This document shows positions 1-6,957 of a stretch of DNA of 64,000 nt, piece by piece (within the stretch, counting starts at the first letter, position 1; the number at the start of each line of letters is the position of its first letter). Source of the stretch: Marixanthomonas sp. SCSIO 43207. GTDB lineage: Bacteria > Bacteroidota > Bacteroidia > Flavobacteriales > Flavobacteriaceae. The position numbers were made by a program, and so were the translations under genes. The notes under the pieces are model-generated. The model was not told where the DNA came from and did not search any database. It worked only from the letters and a program-made list of their open reading frames with translations. The stretch is taken from assembly GCF_019904255.1 (NCBI RefSeq), contig NZ_CP063203.1, forward strand, positions 1,426,001 to 1,490,000, in the 5' to 3' direction.

Positions 1-548
1 AGCTTATCTCTATCGAGAATGAACAAGAAGGCGAAAAATTCTTTAGCGGTTTTGCTAATGTAATAAACGCAATGCGCAAATGCCCTAAGTTTATTATTGG
101 TCGTGTACAAGGAAAAACTGTTGGAGGTGGTGTTGGTCTAGCAGCAGCGATGGATTATACCATGGCAACTAAGTTTTCAGCTATAAAATTGAGTGAGTTG
201 AATCTAGGTATTGGTCCGTTTGTGGTGGGTCCGGCAGTACAACGAAAAATTGGAGCCAGCGGTATGTCGCAAATAGCAATTGATGCCAATTCATTCTATT
301 CACCAGAATGGGCGAGAGACAAAGGGTTGTTTACAAAAGTTTTTGAAACAACCGAAGAACTTGATGAAGAGGTACAAGCACTTGCAGAACAACTTTGTGG
401 GTACAATCCTGAAGCGGTAAAAGAAATGAAACAAATGTTCTGGAGAGGTACAGAAGATTGGGATGAACTATTACAACAACGCGCCAAAATAAGTGGACGC
501 TTAGTGCTTTCTTCATTTACAAAAGAAAAATTGAAACGATTTAAGTAA
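1..548 (+). CDS. Enoyl-CoA hydratase/isomerase family protein (3' part)
   Basis: The frame is open from base 3, so the gene starts before the window; about 181 residues are visible. The crotonase signature is clear: a VQGKTVGGGVGLAAAMDY oxyanion-hole segment followed by a LSELNLGIGPFVVGP segment. Crotonases hydrate or isomerise CoA-bound acyl chains. The stop lies 6 bases before paaY, so the two are probably co-transcribed. Because of paaY it could be a phenylacetate-pathway hydratase (PaaF/PaaG type), but a role in branched-chain or fatty-acid breakdown is equally possible; the N-terminus is missing, so the subfamily cannot be settled. Confidence 0.85.
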   Translation, partial: LISIENEQEGEKFFSGFANVINAMRKCPKFIIGRVQGKTVGGGVGLAAAMDYTMATKFSAIKLSELNLGIGPFVVGPAVQRKIGASGMSQIAIDANSFYSPEWARDKGLFTKVFETTEELDEEVQALAEQLCGYNPEAVKEMKQMFWRGTEDWDELLQQRAKISGRLVLSSFTKEKLKRFK

Positions 549-554
549 ATACAC

Positions 555-1160
555 ATGATTTATAGTTTCAAAGGTCATATTCCTGTTGTGCACAAAAGCA
601 GTTTTGTACATCCATTAGCTGCTGTAACGGGCAATGTAATCATTGGTAAAAACTGTTACATCGGTCCTGGAGCAGCAATTCGGGGTGATTGGGGAGAGAT
701 AATTATAGAAGATGGAGTAAATGTGCAAGAAAACTGTACCATACATATGTTTCCTGGCAAAAGTATTGTGCTTAAAGAAAGCGCCCACGTAGGTCATGGA
801 GCTATCATTCACGGAGCCAATTTAGGGCGTAATTGTTTAATTGGTATGAACAGTGTGATTATGGATGATGCTGAAATAGGCGATGAATGTATTGTTGGTG
901 CTATGAGTTTTATAAAAGCTGAAACTATATTTCCGAAGCGAAAATTAATTGTAGGAAATCCGGCAAAAGCGATTAAGGATATTTCAGATGAAATGATAGA
1001 TTGGAAAACCGCCGGAACAAGACTTTACCAACAATTACCCACAGATTGTCACGAGAGTTTGAAAGAAGTAGAACCCCTACAAGAAATTCCAAAGAACAGA
1101 CCCATTCAGGAAGATTTTTATAAAACATTACAAGAGATTAAGAGAAATGAAGGAAACTGA
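555..1160 (+). CDS. paaY: PaaY-like hexapeptide-repeat protein (putative thioesterase/gamma-carbonic anhydrase fold)
   Basis: 201 residues, the usual PaaY length. The body is a left-handed beta-helix of hexapeptide repeats (about residues 18-140), and the C-terminal helical tail contains a KEVEPLQEIP segment like that of E. coli PaaY. Candidate metal ligands are His64, His81 and His86, in the pattern NCTIH...HVGHGAIIH. In the phenylacetate pathway PaaY is a thioesterase that rescues stalled CoA intermediates; the fold is shared with gamma-carbonic anhydrases, so the reaction is inferred. It follows the crotonase gene by 6 bases. Its last 14 bases overlap the relict first codons of the downstream E2 gene (ATG at 1147), indicating an ancestral overlapping paaY-E2 arrangement. 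Confidence 0.85.
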   Translation: MIYSFKGHIPVVHKSSFVHPLAAVTGNVIIGKNCYIGPGAAIRGDWGEIIIEDGVNVQENCTIHMFPGKSIVLKESAHVGHGAIIHGANLGRNCLIGMNSVIMDDAEIGDECIVGAMSFIKAETIFPKRKLIVGNPAKAIKDISDEMIDWKTAGTRLYQQLPTDCHESLKEVEPLQEIPKNRPIQEDFYKTLQEIKRNEGN

Positions 1161-1184
1161 ATTTAAGATGCCCAAAATGGGTGA
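1159..1184 (+). repeat. 26-bp direct repeat, left copy
   Basis: Identical to 1573-1598. It begins GAATTTAAG and ends ATGGGTGA. The bases on each side differ between the copies, which fixes the repeat length at 26. It encodes EFKMPKMG of the E2 lipoyl domain. Confidence 0.95.
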
Positions 1185-1187
1185 AAT

Positions 1188-1207
1188 ATTCCTGCGAAGG
1201 CAGGAAT
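1188..1207. repeat. Left terminal hairpin of the GIY-YIG element
   Basis: A perfect 8-bp inverted repeat, ATTCCTGC and GCAGGAAT, with loop GAAG. The same arms recur at 1557-1576. It lies 3 bases inside the left direct repeat. Confidence 0.9.
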
Positions 1208-1223
1208 CTCAAATTTAAAAGAA

Positions 1224-1541
1224 ATGAAAGAGTGGTACATCTATATAATGGCAAACAGACCAAATGGAGTGCTTTATATTGGTTGTACCGACAATCTTGA
1301 CGAAAGAGTAAAAGAACACAAGTTAAAAGTTTATCCAAATAGCTTTACAGCAAAGTATAATTGTGATAAATTAATGTACTTTGAATTAGTTGAAAGTGGA
1401 GCTGTTGCTTCAATACGAGAACAACAAATGAAAAAGTGGAAAAGAGCGTGGAAAATAAATCTGATTGTTGATATGAATCCAAATTGGAGTGATTTGAGTC
1501 TAAATTGGAATTTAAATTTTAATAAACTTAGAAATGAGTGA
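1224..1541 (+). CDS. GIY-YIG nuclease family protein
   Basis: 105 residues, essentially one GIY-YIG domain plus a short tail. The hallmark residues are present: Tyr5/Tyr7 and the YIG at 18-20, Arg28, the metal-binding Glu66 and Asn79. It belongs to the short bacterial single-domain group (UPF0213/YhbQ-like), whose members nick or cut DNA, with cellular roles mostly unknown. It interrupts the junction between paaY and the E2 gene and is flanked by hairpins and direct repeats, so it is probably the nuclease of a mobile unit. Its last 8 bases overlap the start of E2 (ATGAGTGA), allowing coupled translation. No promoter of its own is obvious. Confidence 0.9.
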   Translation: MKEWYIYIMANRPNGVLYIGCTDNLDERVKEHKLKVYPNSFTAKYNCDKLMYFELVESGAVASIREQQMKKWKRAWKINLIVDMNPNWSDLSLNWNLNFNKLRNE

Positions 1542-2880
1542 TAGTGATAAGGAAAGATTCCTGCCTACGCAGGAATTTAAGATGCCCAAAATGGGTGAGA
1601 GCATAACCGAAGGAACAATCATTAATTGGCTAGTTAATGAAGGAGATTCTTTTGAAGAAGGAGATATTCTTTGTGAAGTAGCGACCGATAAAGTTGATAA
1701 TGAAGTGCCTGCGCCTGCTTCAGGAAGTATGGTTGAACAAGTGAGAAAGGTGCAAGAAGTTGTACCGGTAGGCGATGTGATTGCTATTTTAAATATTTCT
1801 GAAGAAGAAGGAAGCTCTAAAAAGTCAACTTCATCAAGAAAAACAGATACTTCAACACCTGACCAATCTTCAAAAAAAGCTGCTATCTCTAAAAAAAAGA
1901 TGCAACCTTCAGCATCAAAAAATGTAGAAACAAAATCTTCTACATTTACTGTTAATGAAAATATATTTATAAGTCCGTTAGTAGAAAGTATTGCTAGAAA
2001 ACATCATATAAGTTTTGAAGAGTTAGCTAGAATACCAGGAACAGGAAAAGACGGTAGACTTCGTAAGAGTGATTTGTTCAGTTATATTGAAGAGGGTCGT
2101 CCATTTAAATTTGCACAACCCATACCGGAAGCATCCGGCTTTCAAGTACCCGATTTAAAATTTGATAAAGGAAAAGGTAAACTTGTAGAAATGGACAGGA
2201 TGCGGCAAATGATTGCCGATCACATGGTTTTCAGTGCTAGCACGGCACCTCACGTAACAGCTTATGTTGAGGCAGATCTTACTGAAATGGTTCAATGGCG
2301 AAACGCCAATAAAGTTGCCTTTAAAGAAAAATATAATGAGAAATTAACCTTTACCCCGCTTTTTATCGAAGCAGTAGCCAAGGCCATTGGGGATTTCCCA
2401 ATGATTAATTCGAGTCTTGATGGGAAAAACATTATTGTAAAAGAAGAAATAAACATAGGAATGGCAACCGCATTACCGTCTGGTAATTTGATTGTTCCGG
2501 TAGTGAAAAACGCTAATAAAAAAGACTTAAAAGCCCTTGCTGAAAACACAAATGACTTAGTTAATAAGGCAAGAGATAATAAGTTGAAAGGAGATGAAAC
2601 TAAAGGAAGCACCTTTACAATTAGTAATGTAGGCACATTTGGAAGTTTAATGGGAACTCCTATAATTAACCAACCTGAGGCCGCAATACTTGCAACCGGA
2701 ATAATAAAAAAACGTGCCGAAGTGATGGAACGTGAAGAAGGCGATAGTATTGAGGTGAGAGATATGATGTACTTATCATTATCCTTTGATCATCGTATAG
2801 TTGATGGATATCTGGCAGGCTCTTTTTTAAGAAGAGTAGCAGATAATATGGAGCAATTTGACATTAAAAGAAAAATTTAA
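1534..2880 (+). CDS. 2-oxo acid dehydrogenase dihydrolipoamide acyltransferase (E2), branched-chain type
   Basis: 448 residues. The order is an N-terminal lipoyl domain (about 14-88, lipoyl Lys53 in ATDKVDNE), a Ser/Lys-rich linker, a peripheral-subunit-binding domain (about 144-182) and a catalytic domain ending in SFDHRIVDG, with the catalytic His420 and Asp424. It transfers the acyl group made by E1 to CoA. The adjacent fused E1 suggests the branched-chain 2-oxoacid complex. Residues 1-13 are unlike other E2 proteins: they come from the end of the inserted GIY-YIG element (RFLPTQ is the hairpin), replacing the native start preserved at 1147. The rest of the frame is intact, so the enzyme is probably functional. 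Confidence 0.9.
   Translation: MSDSDKERFLPTQEFKMPKMGESITEGTIINWLVNEGDSFEEGDILCEVATDKVDNEVPAPASGSMVEQVRKVQEVVPVGDVIAILNISEEEGSSKKSTSSRKTDTSTPDQSSKKAAISKKKMQPSASKNVETKSSTFTVNENIFISPLVESIARKHHISFEELARIPGTGKDGRLRKSDLFSYIEEGRPFKFAQPIPEASGFQVPDLKFDKGKGKLVEMDRMRQMIADHMVFSASTAPHVTAYVEADLTEMVQWRNANKVAFKEKYNEKLTFTPLFIEAVAKAIGDFPMINSSLDGKNIIVKEEINIGMATALPSGNLIVPVVKNANKKDLKALAENTNDLVNKARDNKLKGDETKGSTFTISNVGTFGSLMGTPIINQPEAAILATGIIKKRAEVMEREEGDSIEVRDMMYLSLSFDHRIVDGYLAGSFLRRVADNMEQFDIKRKI
1557..1576. repeat. Right terminal hairpin of the GIY-YIG element
   Basis: ATTCCTGC-CTAC-GCAGGAAT, with arms identical to the left hairpin. Its last four bases (GAAT) are also the first four of the right direct repeat. 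It is translated in frame as part of the new E2 N-terminus. Confidence 0.9.
1573..1598 (+). repeat. 26-bp direct repeat, right copy
   Basis: Perfect copy of 1159-1184. This one continues into the intact E2 gene with GAGCATAACC, the expected lipoyl-domain coding sequence (MGESITEGT), so it is the copy joined to the original gene body. Confidence 0.95.
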
Positions 2881-2881
2881 A

Positions 2882-5029
2882 ATGGAAAAAAATTCAAAAG
2901 ATATATTAAAGAAAGCTTATCAAAACTTAGTCACTGCAAAGTCAATGACCGAGTTGTACGAAGAAAATTTTAAAACCGTTTCAAAATATGTTCACGCTAC
3001 TTCTAGAGGTCATGAAGTAATTCAAATGGCTGTTGGAATGCAGTTAAAACCCCAAGATTATGCTTTCCCTTATTATCGTGATGATTCTATTTTGCTTTCA
3101 ATAGGTATGAAACCTTATGATTTAATGCTTCAAGTATTGGCAAAAAAAGATGATCCTTTCTCTGGCGGTCGTACGTATTATTCACACCCTAGTTTGAGAG
3201 ATGATGATAAACCCAAAATTCCGCATCAAAGCAGTGCGACCGGTATGCAAGCTATTCCTGCAACTGGTGTGGCAATGGGGTTTCATTACCGTGAAGGCGG
3301 TAATCTTTTCGAAGATGAAAAAACGCAAAATGATTCAGAAAAAAGTGACAAAAGTGCTGTTGATGGCTGGTACAATCAAGAAGTTCACTCAGAAGATTCC
3401 CGTCTGCAAGGGAATGCTCCAATCGTAGTTTGTTCGTTAGGAGATGCATCTGTAACCGAAGGCGAAATTGCCGAAGCTTTCCAAATGGCAGCTTTAAAAC
3501 AATTGCCCATTTTATACTTAGTGCAAGATAACGGTTGGGATATTTCAGCAAATGAAGCTGAAACCCGTGCGCAAAACGCTTTTGAATACGCTAGAGGCTT
3601 TAATGGTTTAGAAGCGGTTTCCATAGATGGGACAGATTTTGAAGAAAGCTACAATACGCTTCAAGATGTGATTTCAAAAATAAGAACTGAACGACGTCCA
3701 TTTTTGGTTCATGCTAAGGTTCCGTTGTTAAATCATCACACATCTGGAGTGAGAATGGAGTTTTACAGAGATGATTTAGACGAAGCTAGATCTCGTGATC
3801 CGTATCCGAAACTTAAAAATTTATTATTAGATAACGGTTTTTCTGAAAAAGAACTTTCAGAAATAGAAACTGAAATTAAACAATCGGTTCAAAAAGACTA
3901 TGAAAAGGCGTTAAAAGCCGAAGATCCTAAACCGGAAGATTTATTCACACACGATTTTGCACCTACCGAAATTACAGAAGAAAAAGGAGAACGATCACCA
4001 GAAGGTGGTGAAAAAGTAGTGATGGTAGATTGTGCGCTCTTTGCTATTGAGGAGTTAATGGGTAAACACAAAGAGTGTTTGCTGTACGGTCAAGATGTAG
4101 GAGGACGTTTAGGCGGCGTGTTTAGAGAAGCAGCAACCTTGGCGCAGAAATTTGGTGACAACCGTGTGTTTAATACACCAATTCAAGAGGCATTTATTGT
4201 AGGATCAACTGTTGGGATGAGTGCTGTAGGGTTAAAACCCATTGTTGAGGTTCAATTTGCCGATTATATTTGGCCAGGACTGAATCAATTATTTACCGAA
4301 GTAAGCCGTAGCAACTATCTTTCTAACGGAAAATGGCCGGTATCGATGATTCTTCGTGTACCAATTGGCGCATATGGTAGCGGTGGGCCGTATCATTCTT
4401 CTTCAGTAGAAAGTGTAGTGACGAACATTCGTGGGCTTAAAATTGCTTATCCAAGTAACGGAGCAGATTTAAAAGGGTTAATGAAAGCCGCTTATTACGA
4501 TCCTAATCCTGTGGTGATTTTTGAGCATAAAGGGTTGTATTGGAGTAAAGTAAAAGGTACTAAAGGCGCAACTTCTTTAGAGCCTGCTGAAGATTATGTG
4601 CTGCCGTTTGGTAAAGCGTGGTTGCTTCAAGAGATTTGGAAACAAGAAGATGAAGAAACCCTTTCTATTATTACTTACGGAATGGGGGTACATTGGGCTG
4701 TAAACGCTTCAGCAGAATTAGGGATGGAAGACCGCATCGAAATAGTTGACCTTAGGACGTTACATCCTTTGGATTATGAAACGGTATTCAAGTCGGTTAA
4801 AAAATGTGGTAAGTGTTTGGTAGTGACCGAAGAACCTTCAGATAATAGTTTTTCAAGAGCGTTACAAGGTAGAATTCAAGAAGAATGCTTTCAGCAATTA
4901 GATGCACCGGTTATGATAATCGGTAGTGAAAATATGCCGGCAATACCATTAAATTCAACATTAGAAGAAACAATGATTCCTTCCACAGAAAAAGTAAAAG
5001 CTAAAATTAAACAACTAATAGAATATTAA
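2882..5029 (+). CDS. Branched-chain-type 2-oxoacid dehydrogenase E1, alpha and beta subunits fused
   Basis: 715 residues from the ATG at 2882, one base after the E2 stop; a TTG eight codons upstream lies inside E2 and is less likely. The N-terminal half is E1-alpha, with a thiamine-diphosphate motif beginning GDASVTEGEIAEAFQMA and ending in DN. The C-terminal half, from about residue 370, is E1-beta (LLYGQDVGGRLGGVFREA, NTPIQEAFIVGS, PIVEVQFADYIWPG). Other organisms usually encode these as two proteins; the fusion is a common Bacteroidota form. It decarboxylates 2-oxoacids and passes the acyl group to the E2 lipoyl arm. A strong terminator follows. Confidence 0.9.
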   Translation: MEKNSKDILKKAYQNLVTAKSMTELYEENFKTVSKYVHATSRGHEVIQMAVGMQLKPQDYAFPYYRDDSILLSIGMKPYDLMLQVLAKKDDPFSGGRTYYSHPSLRDDDKPKIPHQSSATGMQAIPATGVAMGFHYREGGNLFEDEKTQNDSEKSDKSAVDGWYNQEVHSEDSRLQGNAPIVVCSLGDASVTEGEIAEAFQMAALKQLPILYLVQDNGWDISANEAETRAQNAFEYARGFNGLEAVSIDGTDFEESYNTLQDVISKIRTERRPFLVHAKVPLLNHHTSGVRMEFYRDDLDEARSRDPYPKLKNLLLDNGFSEKELSEIETEIKQSVQKDYEKALKAEDPKPEDLFTHDFAPTEITEEKGERSPEGGEKVVMVDCALFAIEELMGKHKECLLYGQDVGGRLGGVFREAATLAQKFGDNRVFNTPIQEAFIVGSTVGMSAVGLKPIVEVQFADYIWPGLNQLFTEVSRSNYLSNGKWPVSMILRVPIGAYGSGGPYHSSSVESVVTNIRGLKIAYPSNGADLKGLMKAAYYDPNPVVIFEHKGLYWSKVKGTKGATSLEPAEDYVLPFGKAWLLQEIWKQEDEETLSIITYGMGVHWAVNASAELGMEDRIEIVDLRTLHPLDYETVFKSVKKCGKCLVVTEEPSDNSFSRALQGRIQEECFQQLDAPVMIIGSENMPAIPLNSTLEETMIPSTEKVKAKIKQLIEY

Positions 5030-5034
5030 AAGCA

Positions 5035-5062
5035 AAAAGGAGTACTCTCAAGTACTCCTTTT
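5035..5062. terminator. Bidirectional intrinsic terminator between E1 and a T9SS cargo gene
   Basis: A perfect 12-bp stem, AAAAGGAGTACT and its complement, with loop CTCA. A-rich and T-rich flanks make it work on both strands between convergent genes. Confidence 0.9.
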
Positions 5063-5086
5063 ATAACACTTAACAAAAAACAAACA

Positions 5087-6163
5087 TTATAACTTGATTA
5101 GTTTTACAGATTGAACTGCTTTTCCGGCTTGAACTTTAGCAATATAATTTCCTGCTGCAAGTTCAGATATGTTTATGGTTAGGTTTGTTGTCTTATTACC
5201 CACAAATTCTTTCACTTTTTGTCCTAACAGATTGTATATAGAGACTGAAGTAATAGCACTTTTTGAAGTAAATGTAACTTGATCTCTTGTAGGGTTAGGG
5301 TAAGTAGTGATATTCGCAATGGTTTGGTCATTAATACTTAAAGGTTCGCTAGCAACGTAGATATTAAATTTTATATCTTCAGGCATAGTTGAGGTATCTT
5401 CAGTGTAGATAGTCCAATTATTACCGTTGTACCAAACTCCAATAGTTTTGTCAAGTATATTACTCCAACTGTCTGAAGCAGTACCCCAATTGTGAGAAAT
5501 TACTGGGTATGCTTCTGGTTTTCCATTCAAGCTTGGATGATCTAAAATTGTATAGTTAGCCGTTGTATTACCAGCAGTAGTTATATGGCTGAACGCGTCA
5601 GCATTACCGGTACCTTCATCAATCAACAAAGAAAATGTAGCATTTGCAGGAATCTCTGTGGTTGTTTCTTCATTGTATATATTCCAACGTTGAGAACTAT
5701 CACTATACCAAAAGCCATAATTGTGATTGTTGTAAACTTGATTTGGATTCCAATAGTTTGCATAAACGATAATTGCATTTGGGTTTCCGTTAATAGCAGG
5801 GTCATTCAGCTCTAAGGTGTAACTTGAGCCATCAGCTTCTTCAGTGATTAGTTTTCCTCCCTGTGGTATGTAAATATTATATGATGAGCCTTCAATAATA
5901 GAACTCAAATCTTCATTAAAAACTGTCCAGTTTGATCCATCATACCAAGTGCCAGTAATTTTATTATTGTATTGCACTCCTTCACTGTTGAGGTTATGTG
6001 ATATAATGATATTTGCATTGGGATTACCATTTAAATCTGGATGATCTAATGTGGTGACATTTCCAGTTGAATTACCTGTTGTTGCTTTGTGCACAAACAC
6101 CTTGTCTTGAGCGATTACTACTGAAATAAGTAGTGACATTAAAATTGTAAAAATTGTTTTCAT
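5087..6163 (-). CDS. Secreted repeat protein with T9SS type A sorting domain
   Basis: 358 residues with a Sec signal peptide ending near residue 18. The body has three tandem units of about 85 residues, each with a 'hP.lNG.P.A' segment and a closing 'G.WY....W.IYNED' segment. They resemble a repeat domain of uncharacterised bacterial secreted proteins (DUF7452-like, from memory). The C-terminus starts at TTYPNPTRDQVTF and ends KLIKL, a type A T9SS sorting domain, so the protein should be exported and then anchored or released by PorU. Ligand and function are unknown. Confidence 0.8.
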   Translation of the reverse strand: MKTIFTILMSLLISVVIAQDKVFVHKATTGNSTGNVTTLDHPDLNGNPNANIIISHNLNSEGVQYNNKITGTWYDGSNWTVFNEDLSSIIEGSSYNIYIPQGGKLITEEADGSSYTLELNDPAINGNPNAIIVYANYWNPNQVYNNHNYGFWYSDSSQRWNIYNEETTTEIPANATFSLLIDEGTGNADAFSHITTAGNTTANYTILDHPSLNGKPEAYPVISHNWGTASDSWSNILDKTIGVWYNGNNWTIYTEDTSTMPEDIKFNIYVASEPLSINDQTIANITTYPNPTRDQVTFTSKSAITSVSIYNLLGQKVKEFVGNKTTNLTINISELAAGNYIAKVQAGKAVQSVKLIKL

Positions 6164-6199
6164 AATACTAAGTTTAAATTGTTATTTACTTTCTGAAAT

Positions 6200-6226
6200 C
6201 AAAAGTAGATTACAGTGCTTTAACAA
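6200..6226 (-). promoter_or_regulatory. Candidate Bacteroidota promoter of the T9SS cargo gene at 5087-6163
   Basis: On the minus strand TACTTTTG (6207-6200) matches TAnnTTTG, with TTG (6226-6224) 16 bases upstream, slightly short of the usual 17 or more. Transcription would start about 30 bases before the gene. Confidence 0.45.
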
Positions 6227-6378
6227 TTAGTAGTTAAACACTTGTAAATGAATGGGGTAAACACCCTGTTTTATGAGGGGTTAATATTATGAGCCCAATT
6301 TTTGAATTATTTTTGATTGGGACGCTAATACTCGTGTAGGTTAATCAAGAGGAATTTTTACATATTATAAAACATAAA

Positions 6379-6403
6379 AAAAGTCCTCAAACTGAGGACT
6401 TTT
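6379..6403. terminator. Intrinsic terminator after the DUF4136 gene
   Basis: The stem AAAAGTCCTCA pairs with TGAGGACTTTT around loop AAC. It lies 5 bases past the stop of the minus-strand gene. Confidence 0.85.
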
Positions 6404-6407
6404 AAAA

Positions 6408-6947
6408 CTATTTTTTCATTGCTCCGGGCGGGTACTCTGCTAAAATTTCTTTTACAATTTCCCTAATACGTTTTTCTTTATCTTCTATATCGCCACTTGT
6501 GATGAGACGAGCGCTTCCTATACCCTGCCAAACCAATTCATTTGTCTTGGCGTCAATAAGGTCTATATAAAGGCTTCCTTCAGTAGAACGGGAAACAGTG
6601 TTACCGTAATACCCTCCAAAGTACCAAGGTCTCCAGCCCCAACCATAGCCAAAATTATTATTGTAAACATCTACGCGCTCTCTCTCTTTAGTAAAAATAC
6701 TTACTAAAAGGTCTGCAGATTTATTTTTAACTAGGCCTTTAGCATTTAACTCGGTGTCAATTGCTCGTAAAATACGTTTTTTATCAAGATCGTTTATTTC
6801 TGCTTTGTCAATTCCTGGTTTGTAAAAAGCAAAAGTTTGATAAGAATTAAAATTTGCTTTTCTGTCATAATCTGTTGCAACTCGCACTGAAGTACAAGAG
6901 GTAACTAGAAAGACAAGCAATAGTGGTAATAGTTTTAATGCTTTCAT
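6408..6947 (-). CDS. DUF4136 domain-containing lipoprotein
   Basis: 179 residues. A lipoprotein signal ends at LVTSC (Cys18). The family pattern follows: DYD...NFNSYQTFAFY near the N-terminus, a central Gly/Trp/Tyr-rich segment (about 105-120) and a C-terminal LYIDLIDAKTNELVWQG segment, as in DUF4136 proteins of many Gram-negative bacteria. Function unknown; likely periplasmic-side, membrane-anchored. It starts 10 bases after hutU on the same strand and ends at its own terminator, so it is probably the last gene of the hutU transcript, although nothing in the protein suggests a role in histidine breakdown. Confidence 0.8.
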   Translation of the reverse strand: MKALKLLPLLLVFLVTSCTSVRVATDYDRKANFNSYQTFAFYKPGIDKAEINDLDKKRILRAIDTELNAKGLVKNKSADLLVSIFTKERERVDVYNNNFGYGWGWRPWYFGGYYGNTVSRSTEGSLYIDLIDAKTNELVWQGIGSARLITSGDIEDKEKRIREIVKEILAEYPPGAMKK

Positions 6948-6957
6948 AATGTTTTAA

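Larger units (their letters stand above)
1147..1218 (+). pseudogene. Relict original 5' end of the E2 gene, cut off by the GIY-YIG insertion
   Basis: A 23-codon frame begins with ATG at 1147 and reads MKETEFKMPKMGE, then runs into the left hairpin of the inserted module and stops at 1216-1218. EFKMPKMGE is the start of a lipoyl domain and is identical to residues 14-22 of the intact E2 encoded from 1534. The DNA of this shared part is a perfect 26-bp direct repeat. The simplest reading is that this was the native E2 start codon and first 13 codons before the insertion. Confidence 0.8.
1159..1598 (+). mobile_element. Putative compact mobile element: GIY-YIG nuclease gene between inverted hairpin ends and a 26-bp direct repeat
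   Basis: Perfect 26-bp direct repeats at 1159-1184 and 1573-1598 flank a 388-bp insert. The insert carries one nuclease gene (1224-1541) and, at its two ends, a hairpin ATTCCTGC-N4-GCAGGAAT (1188-1207, loop GAAG; 1557-1576, loop CTAC). Read as reverse complements the two ends match over AGATTCCTGCCTWCGCAGGAAT, so they behave as terminal inverted repeats. The repeated sequence is host E2 coding sequence, so it looks like a target duplication made on insertion. GIY-YIG enzymes are known nucleases of homing elements; assigning this whole unit as mobile is inference from the single copy seen here. Confidence 0.7.

Noticed and set aside
2858-2881. Upstream TTG start for the fused E1 gene
   Set aside because: It lies inside the E2 gene; the ATG at 2882 directly after the E2 stop gives a normal E1 N-terminus.
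6255-6321. Small inverted repeats (GGGTAAACACCC; CCCAAT...ATTGGG with a long T-rich loop) between two minus-strand genes
   Set aside because: The stems are short, the loops long, and no gene end lies at the right place; likely chance in AT-rich DNA. Nothing else was seen in this 240-base gap.
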